A stretch of DNA of 5,207 nucleotides from RGIG4608 sp045125655 (GTDB lineage: Bacteria > Bacillota > Clostridia > Oscillospirales > CAG-272), in contig JBGVNP010000243.1 of the NCBI GenBank assembly GCA_045125655.1, forward strand, positions 1-5,207, given 5' to 3'. This document shows, in pieces, positions 1 through 5,200 of this stretch (the stretch's first letter is position 1; each line of letters begins with the position of its first letter). Position numbers and translations under genes: made by a program. The notes beneath the pieces are model-generated. The model worked only from the letters and a program-made list of their open reading frames with translations, searched no databases and was not told the DNA's origin.

Positions 1-138
1 AATTTTAGAAAATTGCTCCGTAGGAGTGATTTTCGTAGTTTTGAAAGTACAATGCCGACCGTCGTACTTGTACGTAAGGGCGGTATTGGAGTTTCTAAAC
101 CGATAATTCATTCTTGAATTATCGAAAATTTACGTAAA
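1..138 (+). repeat. Left copy of a 138-bp structured inverted repeat
   Basis: Positions 1-138 match the reverse complement of 5063-5200 without gaps (position i pairs with 5201-i). By eye there are nine differences, at 15, 25, 28, 89, 96, 110, 113, 114 and 115. The stretch 29-88 is identical in both copies. The strand given is the one on which the predicted folds are best. Three hairpins can be drawn: 9-19 with 23-33 (loop GTA); a long interrupted hairpin 38-57 with 81-100, capped by CGTAC/GTACG at 63-67 and 70-74; and a perfect 10-bp stem 101-110 with 115-124 (loop TTCT). Bases 1-6 can also pair with 125-130 and close the structure. It holds no convincing reading frame. The left end may continue outside the window. 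Weaker similarity to the right copy continues to about 153 (GCTCGCACCAA against GCTCAAACCAA) after a 1-base shift. It is probably a dispersed intergenic or MITE-like element; I do not recognise a named family. Confidence 0.88.
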
Positions 139-172
139 ATCAGCTCGCACCAATCGATTAAGTTTTTCGGGG

Positions 173-210
173 TGTGGGGCGGTTTTTCAAAAAAGCCCCA
201 CATTTTTCTT
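173..210 (+). terminator. Terminator-like hairpin downstream of the left repeat
   Basis: TGTGGGGC (173-180) pairs perfectly with GCCCCACA (195-202). The loop contains T and A runs that can add a few more pairs. On the plus strand the stem is followed by TTTTTCTT (203-210), as in a Rho-independent terminator. On the minus strand the stem is followed by CCCCGAAAAAC, with no T run, so it is a poor terminator for the minus-strand operon that ends at 239. It would therefore end transcripts coming from the left: either an unseen gene beyond the window or the repeat at 1-138 itself. Confidence 0.6.
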
Positions 211-238
211 AACTAATTTTTCACTGGTAAATCTAAAT

Positions 239-577
239 TTATTTAACCAAAAGCAAGATAAGTAAGATGATGAGAGTCGGGTCTTGAGGGTCACTCTGAT
301 AGACGACTAAAATGAGTCCGAGAAGCAGAAGATCCTCAACCGATATGTCGGAAAGCAGGGATGAAAGTGCGGGGGAACTTTTGTTAATTTTTGTTGATCT
401 TTCGTCGTCAAAATTCTCGTTTTTAACGCTTATTTCATCGTTTGTTATCGCATTTTCTTGCTCTCTAATATTATCTTCACTTGGCTTTGAAACAAAATTT
501 TCATCTGCAAATATCACGTTTCCCGCGTAATTTCGTGGGATGTTTATTTGCGATGCTCCGCCTTTACTGTAATACAT
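239..577 (-). CDS. Small uncharacterised protein with hydrophobic C-terminus (112 aa)
   Basis: This is the third and last gene of a minus-strand operon. The start is supported by a strong AGGAGG at 586-591, 8 bases before the ATG, overlapping the TGA stop of the previous gene; the gap between the genes is 13 bases. The N-terminus carries INIPRNYAGN (residues 11-20), then a polar, acidic and probably disordered stretch (about 30-68). The C-terminus has two hydrophobic runs of about 11 residues, LLLLGLILVVY (83-93) and TLIILLILLLV (101-111), split by the polar turn QSDPQDP. Each run is short for a membrane helix, so a helical hairpin, membrane surface attachment or a protein-protein interface are all possible. 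No signal peptide is seen. From memory, small Clostridia proteins with an IPxNYxGN motif and a Leu-rich tail exist as hypothetical proteins, but I cannot verify that match and assign no function. No good minus-strand terminator is visible after the stop. Confidence 0.8.
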   Translation of the reverse strand: MYYSKGGASQINIPRNYAGNVIFADENFVSKPSEDNIREQENAITNDEISVKNENFDDERSTKINKSSPALSSLLSDISVEDLLLLGLILVVYQSDPQDPTLIILLILLLVK

Positions 578-590
578 TTTTCACCCCTCC

Positions 591-1034
591 TCACTTAATA
601 TCCATAAAAATTTTACTGATTTTGCCCATTCTCATCATCGTGTCGAGAAGCTCCTGACGGCGCGTTGAGAGGTATGGTCGAATTGCTAAAAGGAGCGCGG
701 TTTGCTTATCGTTGCTGTGATCTTTGTTGTCGCCAAGCGATGAAAACAGTGATAAAATATCAAGCGAATTTGATGTATTTTCTTGCTTCTTTTCGATTTG
801 AGAAGTGGTGGAATCTTTTTGAAAACCCCCTGCGTTTTCTTCAAGATCGGATGTTGAATTAAAAGAATTGTCTGTAATATTCTCTTGTTGTGGTGGATTT
901 TCCCTATTTTCCTTGCTTGTGTGCTTGGCAATTATCTCGCTCATTTTTGAGAGCGCATCGGGATTTGAAAGTATGCTTGAAAGGACACTAGCTGCATCTC
1001 CCGATCTGCCCCTCTCGATGTTATCTTCACTCAT
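591..1034 (-). CDS. Uncharacterised protein with LLLAIRPYLS motif (147 aa)
   Basis: This is the middle gene of the operon. Its ATG overlaps the TGA stop of the upstream gene in an ATGA (1034-1031), a classic sign of translational coupling. The protein has three parts. Residues about 14-38 form a likely helix (ASVLSSILSNPDALSKMSEI). Residues about 40-88 are a polar linker rich in N, S, E, Q and K that is probably disordered. Residues about 89-147 are a mostly helical end containing LDILSLFSSL and then LLLAIRPYLSTRRQELLD, finishing in a basic, Met-rich segment. There is no signal peptide or membrane segment, so it is probably cytoplasmic. The pairing of SNPDALSKM near the start with LLLAxRPYLSxxRQ near the end resembles, from memory, unnamed small proteins of Clostridia; this is unverified. 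No enzymatic motif is present. It may be an adaptor or scaffold for its two neighbours, but that is inference from gene order only. Confidence 0.82.
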   Translation of the reverse strand: MSEDNIERGRSGDAASVLSSILSNPDALSKMSEIIAKHTSKENRENPPQQENITDNSFNSTSDLEENAGGFQKDSTTSQIEKKQENTSNSLDILSLFSSLGDNKDHSNDKQTALLLAIRPYLSTRRQELLDTMMRMGKISKIFMDIK

Positions 1035-1243
1035 TTTTTATTACCCCCAAAGCGGGATATGAGACGGTTTATATCGTCCTCGCTTGCGATTGACAAAAGA
1101 GCGCGGATTTTTGCTACATCCTTTGTGCTGACCGTTATCTCGTTTTCTACACTCGCTTCCTTTGCTATATCCTTTATAACCTCCTTTAATTTGTCATCGC
1201 TTAGCTTTAAAAGCTCGGAAAGGGAATTCTTGTCAAAATTCAT
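1031..1243 (-). CDS. Small helical uncharacterised protein (70 aa), first gene of operon
   Basis: This short soluble protein is the promoter-proximal gene of the three-gene minus-strand operon. The start is supported by GAGG at 1250-1253, 7 bases before the ATG. Its stop overlaps the next start by 4 bases (ATGA). The sequence suggests three amphipathic helices: about 6-31 (LSELLKLSDDKLKEVIKDIA), 39-52 (KDVAKIRALLSIA) and 54-65 (EDDINRLISRFG), ending in GGNKK. The LSDDKLKEVIKD start and the EDDINRLISRFG end resemble small hypothetical proteins of Clostridia, from memory only. No catalytic, zinc-binding or helix-turn-helix signature is clear. The upstream region 1244-1317 is very AT-rich, with TATTAT at 1296-1291 as a possible -10, but I see no matching -35. 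The divergent kinase promoter lies about 75 bases away, so expression of the two units could be linked. Confidence 0.78.
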   Translation of the reverse strand: MNFDKNSLSELLKLSDDKLKEVIKDIAKEASVENEITVSTKDVAKIRALLSIASEDDINRLISRFGGNKK

Positions 1244-1317
1244 ATTTTACCTCACAAAAATTCATAAATTTAACAAATTGTTTTATATCTATAATATATG
1301 TGCTAAAAATAAAAATG

Positions 1318-1346
1318 TTGACATAATAAGCATATTGTGTTAAAAT
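1318..1346 (+). promoter_or_regulatory. Sigma-A type promoter for kinase-phosphoesterase operon
   Basis: A perfect -35 TTGACA (1318-1323) is followed by a 17-base spacer and TAAAAT (1341-1346), five of six matches to TATAAT. Transcription would start near 1353, leaving an untranslated leader of about 56 bases before the ATG at 1410. The flanking DNA is AT-rich. This is the best promoter match in the window and implies vegetative expression. No operator or riboswitch fold was evident in the leader. Confidence 0.85.
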
Positions 1347-1409
1347 AGTATTCGGTGAAATATTTGTATAAATGTTTTCTATATCTTAATTAGAAATTGA
1401 GGTTTAAGA

Positions 1410-2390
1410 ATGAAGCACTATTTTATTATGAATCCCGCTGCGGGAAAGGGAACTAAATTCCATAATCTTATCGACGAAATACACAAGGTGTGTGACCGCA
1501 GACAGGTTCCGTATGAGATTCACGTTACTGAAAAGATCGCTGAGGGAACAGAATTTGTAAGAAGCATCTGCTCTCAGTCCGAGGAACCCGTAAGATTCTA
1601 TGCTTGCGGCGGTGACGGAACGATCAAAGAGGTTGCCGAGGGACTTGTTGGCTTTGAGCATGCAGAGCTTGGAATAATCCCTATGGGTACAGGAAATGAC
1701 TTCGTTAAAAACTTTGAGCACGTTGAAAGCTTTTTCAACATTGACTCCCAGCTTGACGGAGAAACAAGAAAGATAGACCTTCTCAAATATAATGACCACT
1801 ATGCTATAAATCTTATCAACATGGGCTTTGACTGCGAAATAGCAAAGCAGGCGGCTCTTAACAGAAGAAATATTTTTATTCCCAGCAAGATCGCATACAC
1901 TGCGGGTATTGCGCAAAAGATCACCCAGCTTGGTACTGCCGTTGTTAACGGTAGCGTTAGCTTTGACGGTGTTATGCATAAATGGCACACGTACCAGATA
2001 TGCGTTTTCGCAAACGGTGCATTCTACGGTGGCGGCTACCATTCTGCTCCCTCTGCATCATTTGACGACGGTATTATCGAGTGCTGTGTAGTAAGAAAGG
2101 TAAATCTTCCCGAACTTATTCAGCTCATAGGTCCATACAAAGAGGGAACTCTCCTTACTAAGAAGGGCGTTCCTCAGGTGTTCTCCTATAAGAGAAGTGA
2201 AAAGGTGGAGATCGTATTTGACAAGCCCACCGATATTTGTGTTGACGGTGAGATTGAAAGAATAAAGAGCAAGCTTACTATCAGTGTTGCACACAAGGTA
2301 ATAACCCTCTCAACACCCAAGGCGTGTCAACCTATCGCGCTCGATCCCGACATAGTTAAGGCAGCGAACAAATACAATAAGAGATCATAA
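1410..2390 (+). CDS. Diacylglycerol kinase family lipid kinase (YegS/DgkB/BmrU type)
   Basis: This enzyme is predicted to transfer phosphate from ATP to a lipid such as diacylglycerol, giving phosphatidic acid at the inner face of the membrane. In Gram-positives this family recycles diacylglycerol released by lipoteichoic acid synthesis. The 326 residues fit the usual 290-340. Family signatures occur in order: NPAAGKG (8-14), the nucleotide-binding GGDGT (67-71), MGTGNDF (92-98), NMGFD (137-141), ANGAFYGGG (201-209), the acidic DDG (219-221) and VDGE (278-281) with its conserved acid. There is no membrane helix, as expected for the soluble branch. The start has GAGG (1399-1402) 7 bases upstream and lies about 56 bases after a strong promoter. 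The stop TAA directly touches the next ATG. The exact substrate (diacylglycerol, undecaprenol or another lipid) cannot be read from the sequence; some family members act on sphingoid or other lipids. Confidence 0.93.
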   Translation: MKHYFIMNPAAGKGTKFHNLIDEIHKVCDRRQVPYEIHVTEKIAEGTEFVRSICSQSEEPVRFYACGGDGTIKEVAEGLVGFEHAELGIIPMGTGNDFVKNFEHVESFFNIDSQLDGETRKIDLLKYNDHYAINLINMGFDCEIAKQAALNRRNIFIPSKIAYTAGIAQKITQLGTAVVNGSVSFDGVMHKWHTYQICVFANGAFYGGGYHSAPSASFDDGIIECCVVRKVNLPELIQLIGPYKEGTLLTKKGVPQVFSYKRSEKVEIVFDKPTDICVDGEIERIKSKLTISVAHKVITLSTPKACQPIALDPDIVKAANKYNKRS

Positions 2391-2939
2391 ATGAGGGATA
2401 TCCTTATAGTTTCGGATACTCATCTGAAAACCGACCGACTTGAAGGACTTATAAGGTATAGGCAACGTCTTCTTAAAAAAGGAGAAGTGCTTGAGCTTAT
2501 ATTTCTCGGTGACGGACTTTGTGACGTTTTCTCCTGCAAGCAGTATGACGGTATAATCGTTCATGCAGTTCGCGGAAACTGCGATATAAGTGACAGATTT
2601 TCACCCTATGGCGAGGAGATTCCTTTTTATCGCCTTATAAATTTGGGAGATTTAAAGATATTTATGTGCCACGGGCACACCCTGTCCGTAAAGCACGGAT
2701 ATGACGAGCTTTGCCGTGAGGCATCAAGACAGGGAGCCGATATTGCTCTCTTTGGACACACGCATCGCCCCACTCTTGAATATATTAAAAAGGAGAGCGT
2801 GCGCGGAGTGGAGAAGGATATGGTTATATTCAATCCCGGCTCGTTGGGAGACCCTTCGGGCTCTTTTGGAAATTTATCAATATCGGATAGAGAGTTTTTG
2901 CTCTCACACGGTCAGTATTCAAATATTTTAGACAAATAA
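2391..2939 (+). CDS. YfcE/MJ0936-type metallophosphoesterase
   Basis: This is a calcineurin-like phosphoesterase that probably hydrolyses phosphodiesters using two metal ions in the cytoplasm. At 182 residues it matches the small YfcE/MJ0936 subfamily (about 165-185). The full metal-binding set is visible: SDTH (Asp9, His11), LGDG (Asp41), GNCD (Asn63), CHGH (His94), GHTH (His123, His125), followed by the characteristic NPGS (148-151). All core residues are intact, so an active enzyme is expected. The ATG follows the kinase TAA with no gap, and no strong ribosome binding site precedes it (only AAGAGA-like bases), so translation probably depends on ribosomes ending the kinase. The physiological substrate of this subfamily is not settled; the E. 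coli relative acts on model phosphodiesters. Pairing with a lipid kinase hints at phospholipid or nucleotide metabolism, but that is inference. Confidence 0.92.
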   Translation: MRDILIVSDTHLKTDRLEGLIRYRQRLLKKGEVLELIFLGDGLCDVFSCKQYDGIIVHAVRGNCDISDRFSPYGEEIPFYRLINLGDLKIFMCHGHTLSVKHGYDELCREASRQGADIALFGHTHRPTLEYIKKESVRGVEKDMVIFNPGSLGDPSGSFGNLSISDREFLLSHGQYSNILDK

Positions 2940-2967
2940 AAAACTGCCACACCCAACGGTGTGGCAG
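2938..2967 (-). terminator. Rho-independent terminator of spoVG, between convergent genes
   Basis: CTGCCACACC (2944-2953) pairs perfectly with GGTGTGGCAG (2958-2967) across a CAAC loop. On the minus strand the stem is followed by TTTTTTATTTG (from 2943 downward), a good U-tract, so it ends spoVG transcription, about 40 bases after its stop. On the plus strand the stem is followed by TAAATTATG, a weaker tract, so termination of the kinase-phosphoesterase transcript is plausible but less certain. The T-tract overlaps the TAA of the phosphoesterase gene. Confidence 0.88.
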
Positions 2968-3006
2968 TAAATTATGAAAAGCGTAGATTACATCAAAAGC
3001 TATAGA

Positions 3007-3297
3007 TTATTCTTCTTCGGCCTCTGTCGCTACGGCAAGAGATTCAAGCTCTGCATCGTAAGCGTTCTTTACGGCATCCTCAAGAATTGAACGAAATTCT
3101 GCATTGATGGGATGAACGATATCGCGATAGGTATCATCGGGATTCTTGCGGCTGGGCATAACGATAAAGTATTTTTCCTTTGCATAGATAACCTTGATAT
3201 CGTGAACAACGAGCTGATGGTCAAAGGTTACTGATGCGATTGCCTTCATGGGGCCTTCTGTGAACGTTCTGCGGATTTTAATGTCTGTGATTTTCAT
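3007..3297 (-). CDS. spoVG: Septation/sporulation regulator SpoVG
   Basis: SpoVG is a small DNA- and RNA-binding regulator. It affects asymmetric septation and sporulation in Bacillus, and capsule, virulence or cell-wall genes in other Firmicutes. The 96 residues match the family length (about 84-97). Conserved blocks are visible: MKITDIKIRR (1-10), KAIASVTFDH (18-27), VVHDIKVI (30-37), FIVMPSRKNPD (44-54) and YRDIVHPIN (57-65). The tail is acidic (ATEAEEE) and variable, as usual. The start has a strong AGGAGG (3305-3310) 7 bases upstream, and a sigma-A-like promoter lies further upstream. It is monocistronic, diverges from murC and converges on the phosphoesterase gene, with a clear terminator. 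In several Firmicutes spoVG lies close to purR, glmU and murC, so the murC neighbour fits, though purR and glmU are absent here. Identification is very secure; the targets in this organism are unknown. Confidence 0.97.
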   Translation of the reverse strand: MKITDIKIRRTFTEGPMKAIASVTFDHQLVVHDIKVIYAKEKYFIVMPSRKNPDDTYRDIVHPINAEFRSILEDAVKNAYDAELESLAVATEAEEE

Positions 3298-3345
3298 GCG
3301 TAGTCCTCCTGGATTTTCCGATTTAACAAAAAAAATACTACGAAT

Positions 3346-3376
3346 ATTCTATACGCGATTTATTAATATTATTCAA
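3346..3376 (-). promoter_or_regulatory. Likely promoter of spoVG
   Basis: On the minus strand, TTGAAT (3376-3371) is followed after 17 bases by TATAGAAT (3353-3346). Read as sigma-A, the -10 is TATAGA at 17 bases or TAGAAT at 19. ATAGAAT also fits the sigma-H -10 pattern RnnGAAT, which is of interest because B. subtilis spoVG is driven by sigma-H. However, no AGGA-type -35 lies at the right distance, so sigma-H use is not supported. The leader would be about 40 bases. Confidence 0.5.
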
Positions 3377-3451
3377 CGGAATAATTATATTTTTAAAAAT
3401 TTTTTATGAACAAAGTATTATTACTTTAATTTTTTACTTGAAAGGACAGCT

Positions 3452-4855
3452 ATGGCTACTCCCAATACACATTTTGGAGCTGAAAATATAGGTCTGATGC
3501 TAAAAGAATGCAAAAGCATCTATTTTATTGGCATCGGCGGAATAAACATGTCATCTTTGGCGCATATTTCCCACCTTCGCGGATACCGTGTGGGTGGCTC
3601 GGACAGAGAGCAAACAGCTCTTACCGAAAGGTTGAGAAACGAGGGCATTGAGGTGTTTTACTCCCACTCTGCCAAAAATATGGAGAGCTATGACGCGGTG
3701 GTCTATACCGTGGCAATTTCTCCCGACAATCCCGAGTATCAGCGTGCGATGGAGAGAGGCATACCGTGCATCTCTCGCGCGGACTATCTCGGCTATCTTA
3801 TGCTTGGCTACAAGAATAGAATCGGCGTTTCTGGTATGCATGGAAAAAGCACATGCACATCCATGTGCGCTACCGTATTTATGGAGGGTGAGGCGGATCC
3901 CACCGTGCTTTCGGGCGCAGAGCTTGATGCGATGGGCGGAGCTTATCGCATAGGACAAAGCGAAAACTTTATTTTTGAGGCATGTGAATATATGGATTCC
4001 TTCCTCGATTTTAATCCCTCAATGGCGATAATACTTAATATAGAGCTTGATCACGTTGACTATTTTTCAAGTATTGAGCAGATCTGCTATTCCTACGCGA
4101 GATTTGCTTCAATCACGGGCGAGAACGGAACTGTTATCGCCAATGCCGATAACGAATATATTCCTATGGCTCTTGAGGGCTATGAGGGAAGGATAATCAC
4201 GTTCGGCGTAGCAACGAAGAGTGCGGATTATACTGCCATCAACATTAGATACCCCAACGGATTTGCGGAATTTGACGTGATGTACAAGGATGAATTTGTT
4301 GCTCACGTTAAGCTTTCTGTTACGGGTGAGCATAACGTTTACAATGCGCTTGCCGCTTTTGTTGCGGGACACGTTTCGGGACTTGAGCCCGAAAAGATCG
4401 TTACAGGTCTTGCTCGCTTTGGCGGTGCAAAAAGACGAATGGAATTTAAGGGTACTGTGAACGGTGCGCTTGTATTTGACGATTACGGGCATCATCCTAC
4501 CGAGGTGGCTACTACTCTTGAGGGCGTTGCAAAGCGCGGTGCGGACCGTCTTTTCTGCGTTTTCCAACCTCATACATACACGCGAACATACACTCTTATG
4601 GATGATTTCGCGCAGAGCTTTGACTCGGTTGACCGCGTATTTATTGCCGATATTTATCCCGCGCGCGAGACCGACAATCTCGGAATCAGCGGAAAGACGC
4701 TTGCAATTCGTATCGGCGAAAAGGCGGAGTATATCTCCGGTTTTGAAAATATTGCCAATGAGATTAATTCGATGCTCTATCCCAACGATATTCTCGTCGT
4801 GATGGGCGCGGGCGATATCTATAAGATATTCGATTATTTGAAATTCGACGAGTAG
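3452..4855 (+). CDS. murC: UDP-N-acetylmuramate--L-alanine ligase
   Basis: MurC joins L-alanine to UDP-N-acetylmuramic acid with ATP, the first amino-acid addition in peptidoglycan precursor synthesis in the cytoplasm. The 467 residues fit the family. The N-terminal UDP-binding domain has YFIGIGGINMSSLA (24-37) and GGSD (48-51). The central ATPase domain has the P-loop GMHGKST (128-134), FEACEY (175-180) and NIELDHVDYF (196-205), followed by GEHNVYNALAA (292-302) and FGGAKRRME (323-331). The C-terminal domain has DDYGHHPTEV (343-352), FQPHTYTRT (371-379), DIYPARE (400-406) and GAGDI (452-456). The P-loop differs slightly from the usual GTHGKTTT, but the ATP-binding lysine is kept. DDYGHHPTEV is diagnostic of MurC/Mpl; Mpl is not expected in a Firmicute. 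AAAGGA (3441-3446) lies 5 bases before the ATG. The gene diverges from spoVG across 154 bases. No clear own promoter or canonical terminator is seen; the DNA after the stop is hairpin-rich. Confidence 0.97.
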   Translation: MATPNTHFGAENIGLMLKECKSIYFIGIGGINMSSLAHISHLRGYRVGGSDREQTALTERLRNEGIEVFYSHSAKNMESYDAVVYTVAISPDNPEYQRAMERGIPCISRADYLGYLMLGYKNRIGVSGMHGKSTCTSMCATVFMEGEADPTVLSGAELDAMGGAYRIGQSENFIFEACEYMDSFLDFNPSMAIILNIELDHVDYFSSIEQICYSYARFASITGENGTVIANADNEYIPMALEGYEGRIITFGVATKSADYTAINIRYPNGFAEFDVMYKDEFVAHVKLSVTGEHNVYNALAAFVAGHVSGLEPEKIVTGLARFGGAKRRMEFKGTVNGALVFDDYGHHPTEVATTLEGVAKRGADRLFCVFQPHTYTRTYTLMDDFAQSFDSVDRVFIADIYPARETDNLGISGKTLAIRIGEKAEYISGFENIANEINSMLYPNDILVVMGAGDIYKIFDYLKFDE

Positions 4856-5062
4856 AAAGCGGAAAAGTTATTTTGCTACGGATTTAGGGGACTTTTTTGA
4901 AAAAACGCTACTCGTAAATTGGGATTTGGCGAGCAGTTAGTTTACTACGAACCGCTCAAGCCGCTTGGGCTCCTACTTTTTTGAGGAAAAAGTAGGCAAA
5001 AACCTTTTTAAAGCGGCTTCGCCCAGACGCCGTGCGGTTTGTGCGTTTTGGTTTGAGCAGAG
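4856..5062. other. Gene-free, hairpin-rich region between murC and the right repeat
   Basis: No supported gene lies between the murC stop and the right repeat; with that repeat the gene-free stretch is 352 bases. It holds nested inverted repeats: AACCGC (4950-4955) with GCGGTT (5034-5039), AAGCCGCTT (4958-4966) with AAGCGGCTT (5011-5019), and an inner perfect 10-bp stem at 4972-4996. TTGAGC (5053-5058) is an alternative partner for GCTCAA (4954-4959). A T6-G-A6 tract lies at 4893-4905. None has a U-tract placed as in a standard murC terminator. The region may be an extension of the right repeat: its end near 5049-5059 resembles 143-153 at the left. Confidence 0.6.
4972..4996. repeat. Perfect 10-bp hairpin (CCTACTTTTT/AAAAAGTAGG)
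   Basis: CCTACTTTTT (4972-4981) and AAAAAGTAGG (4987-4996) pair perfectly around a TGAGG loop, inside the larger palindrome 4958-5019. On the plus strand a TTTTT run (5005-5009) comes only 8 bases after the stem, so it is at best a weak terminator for murC. It looks more like part of a structured intergenic repeat. Confidence 0.65.
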
Positions 5063-5200
5063 TTTACGTAAATTTTCGATAATTCGCAAACGAATTATCG
5101 GTTTTGAAACTTCAATACCGCCCTTACGTACAAGTACGACGGTCGGCATTGTACTTTCAAAACTACGAAAATTACCCCTACGGAGTAATTTTCTAAAATT
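5063..5200 (-). repeat. Right, inverted copy of the 138-bp structured repeat
   Basis: This is the reverse complement of 1-138 at 129 of 138 positions, with 5113-5172 identical to 29-88. Read on the minus strand it folds the same way: first hairpin 5192-5182 with 5178-5168, a long central hairpin within 5163-5101, and a perfect 10-bp stem 5100-5091 with 5086-5077 (loop TTTG). In the central hairpin the 9-bp stem GTTTTGAAA/TTTCAAAAC is perfect here but has one mismatch in the left copy. Just outside, 5201-5202 extend the closing stem to TAAATTTT/AAAATTTA, so the element ends are themselves inverted repeats, as in MITE-like elements. No target-site duplication can be judged because the left edge is cut by the window. 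Confidence 0.9.

Noticed and set aside
29..88. CRISPR-like or phage attachment repeat
   Set aside because: There are only two inverted copies almost 5 kb apart, with no spacer periodicity, cas genes, tRNA or integrase.
312..530. 72-codon plus-strand frame, with similar ones at 665-862 and 1059-1343
   Set aside because: They are antisense to the minus-strand small-protein operon, whose overlaps and ribosome binding sites support the other strand.
686..931. 81-codon minus-strand frame inside the 147-aa gene
   Set aside because: It overlaps in another frame of the same strand, lacks a ribosome binding site, and the 147-aa frame has the coupled ATGA start.
1404..2042. 212-codon minus-strand open frame
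   Set aside because: It lies entirely opposite the lipid kinase, whose motifs are unmistakable; it has no supporting ribosome binding site or recognisable domain.
3416..3421. TATTAT as a -10 for murC
   Set aside because: No good -35 is found at 16-18 bases; the region is so AT-rich that such hexamers are expected by chance.
3551..3958. 135-codon minus-strand open frame
   Set aside because: It is antisense to the murC N-terminal and ATPase regions; its His/Arg/Ala-rich composition is typical of a shadow frame.
4109..4573. 154-codon minus-strand open frame
   Set aside because: It is antisense to murC and has no family motifs.
4848..4915. 8-bp inverted repeat ACGAGTAG/CTACTCGT spanning the murC stop
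   Set aside because: It has a 52-base spacer and no U-tract; could be chance, and is too weak to call a terminator.
1..5200. Composite transposon or genomic island bounded by the inverted repeats
   Set aside because: There is no transposase or integrase inside, and the cargo is conserved core genes such as murC and spoVG; independent insertions of a small repeat fit better.
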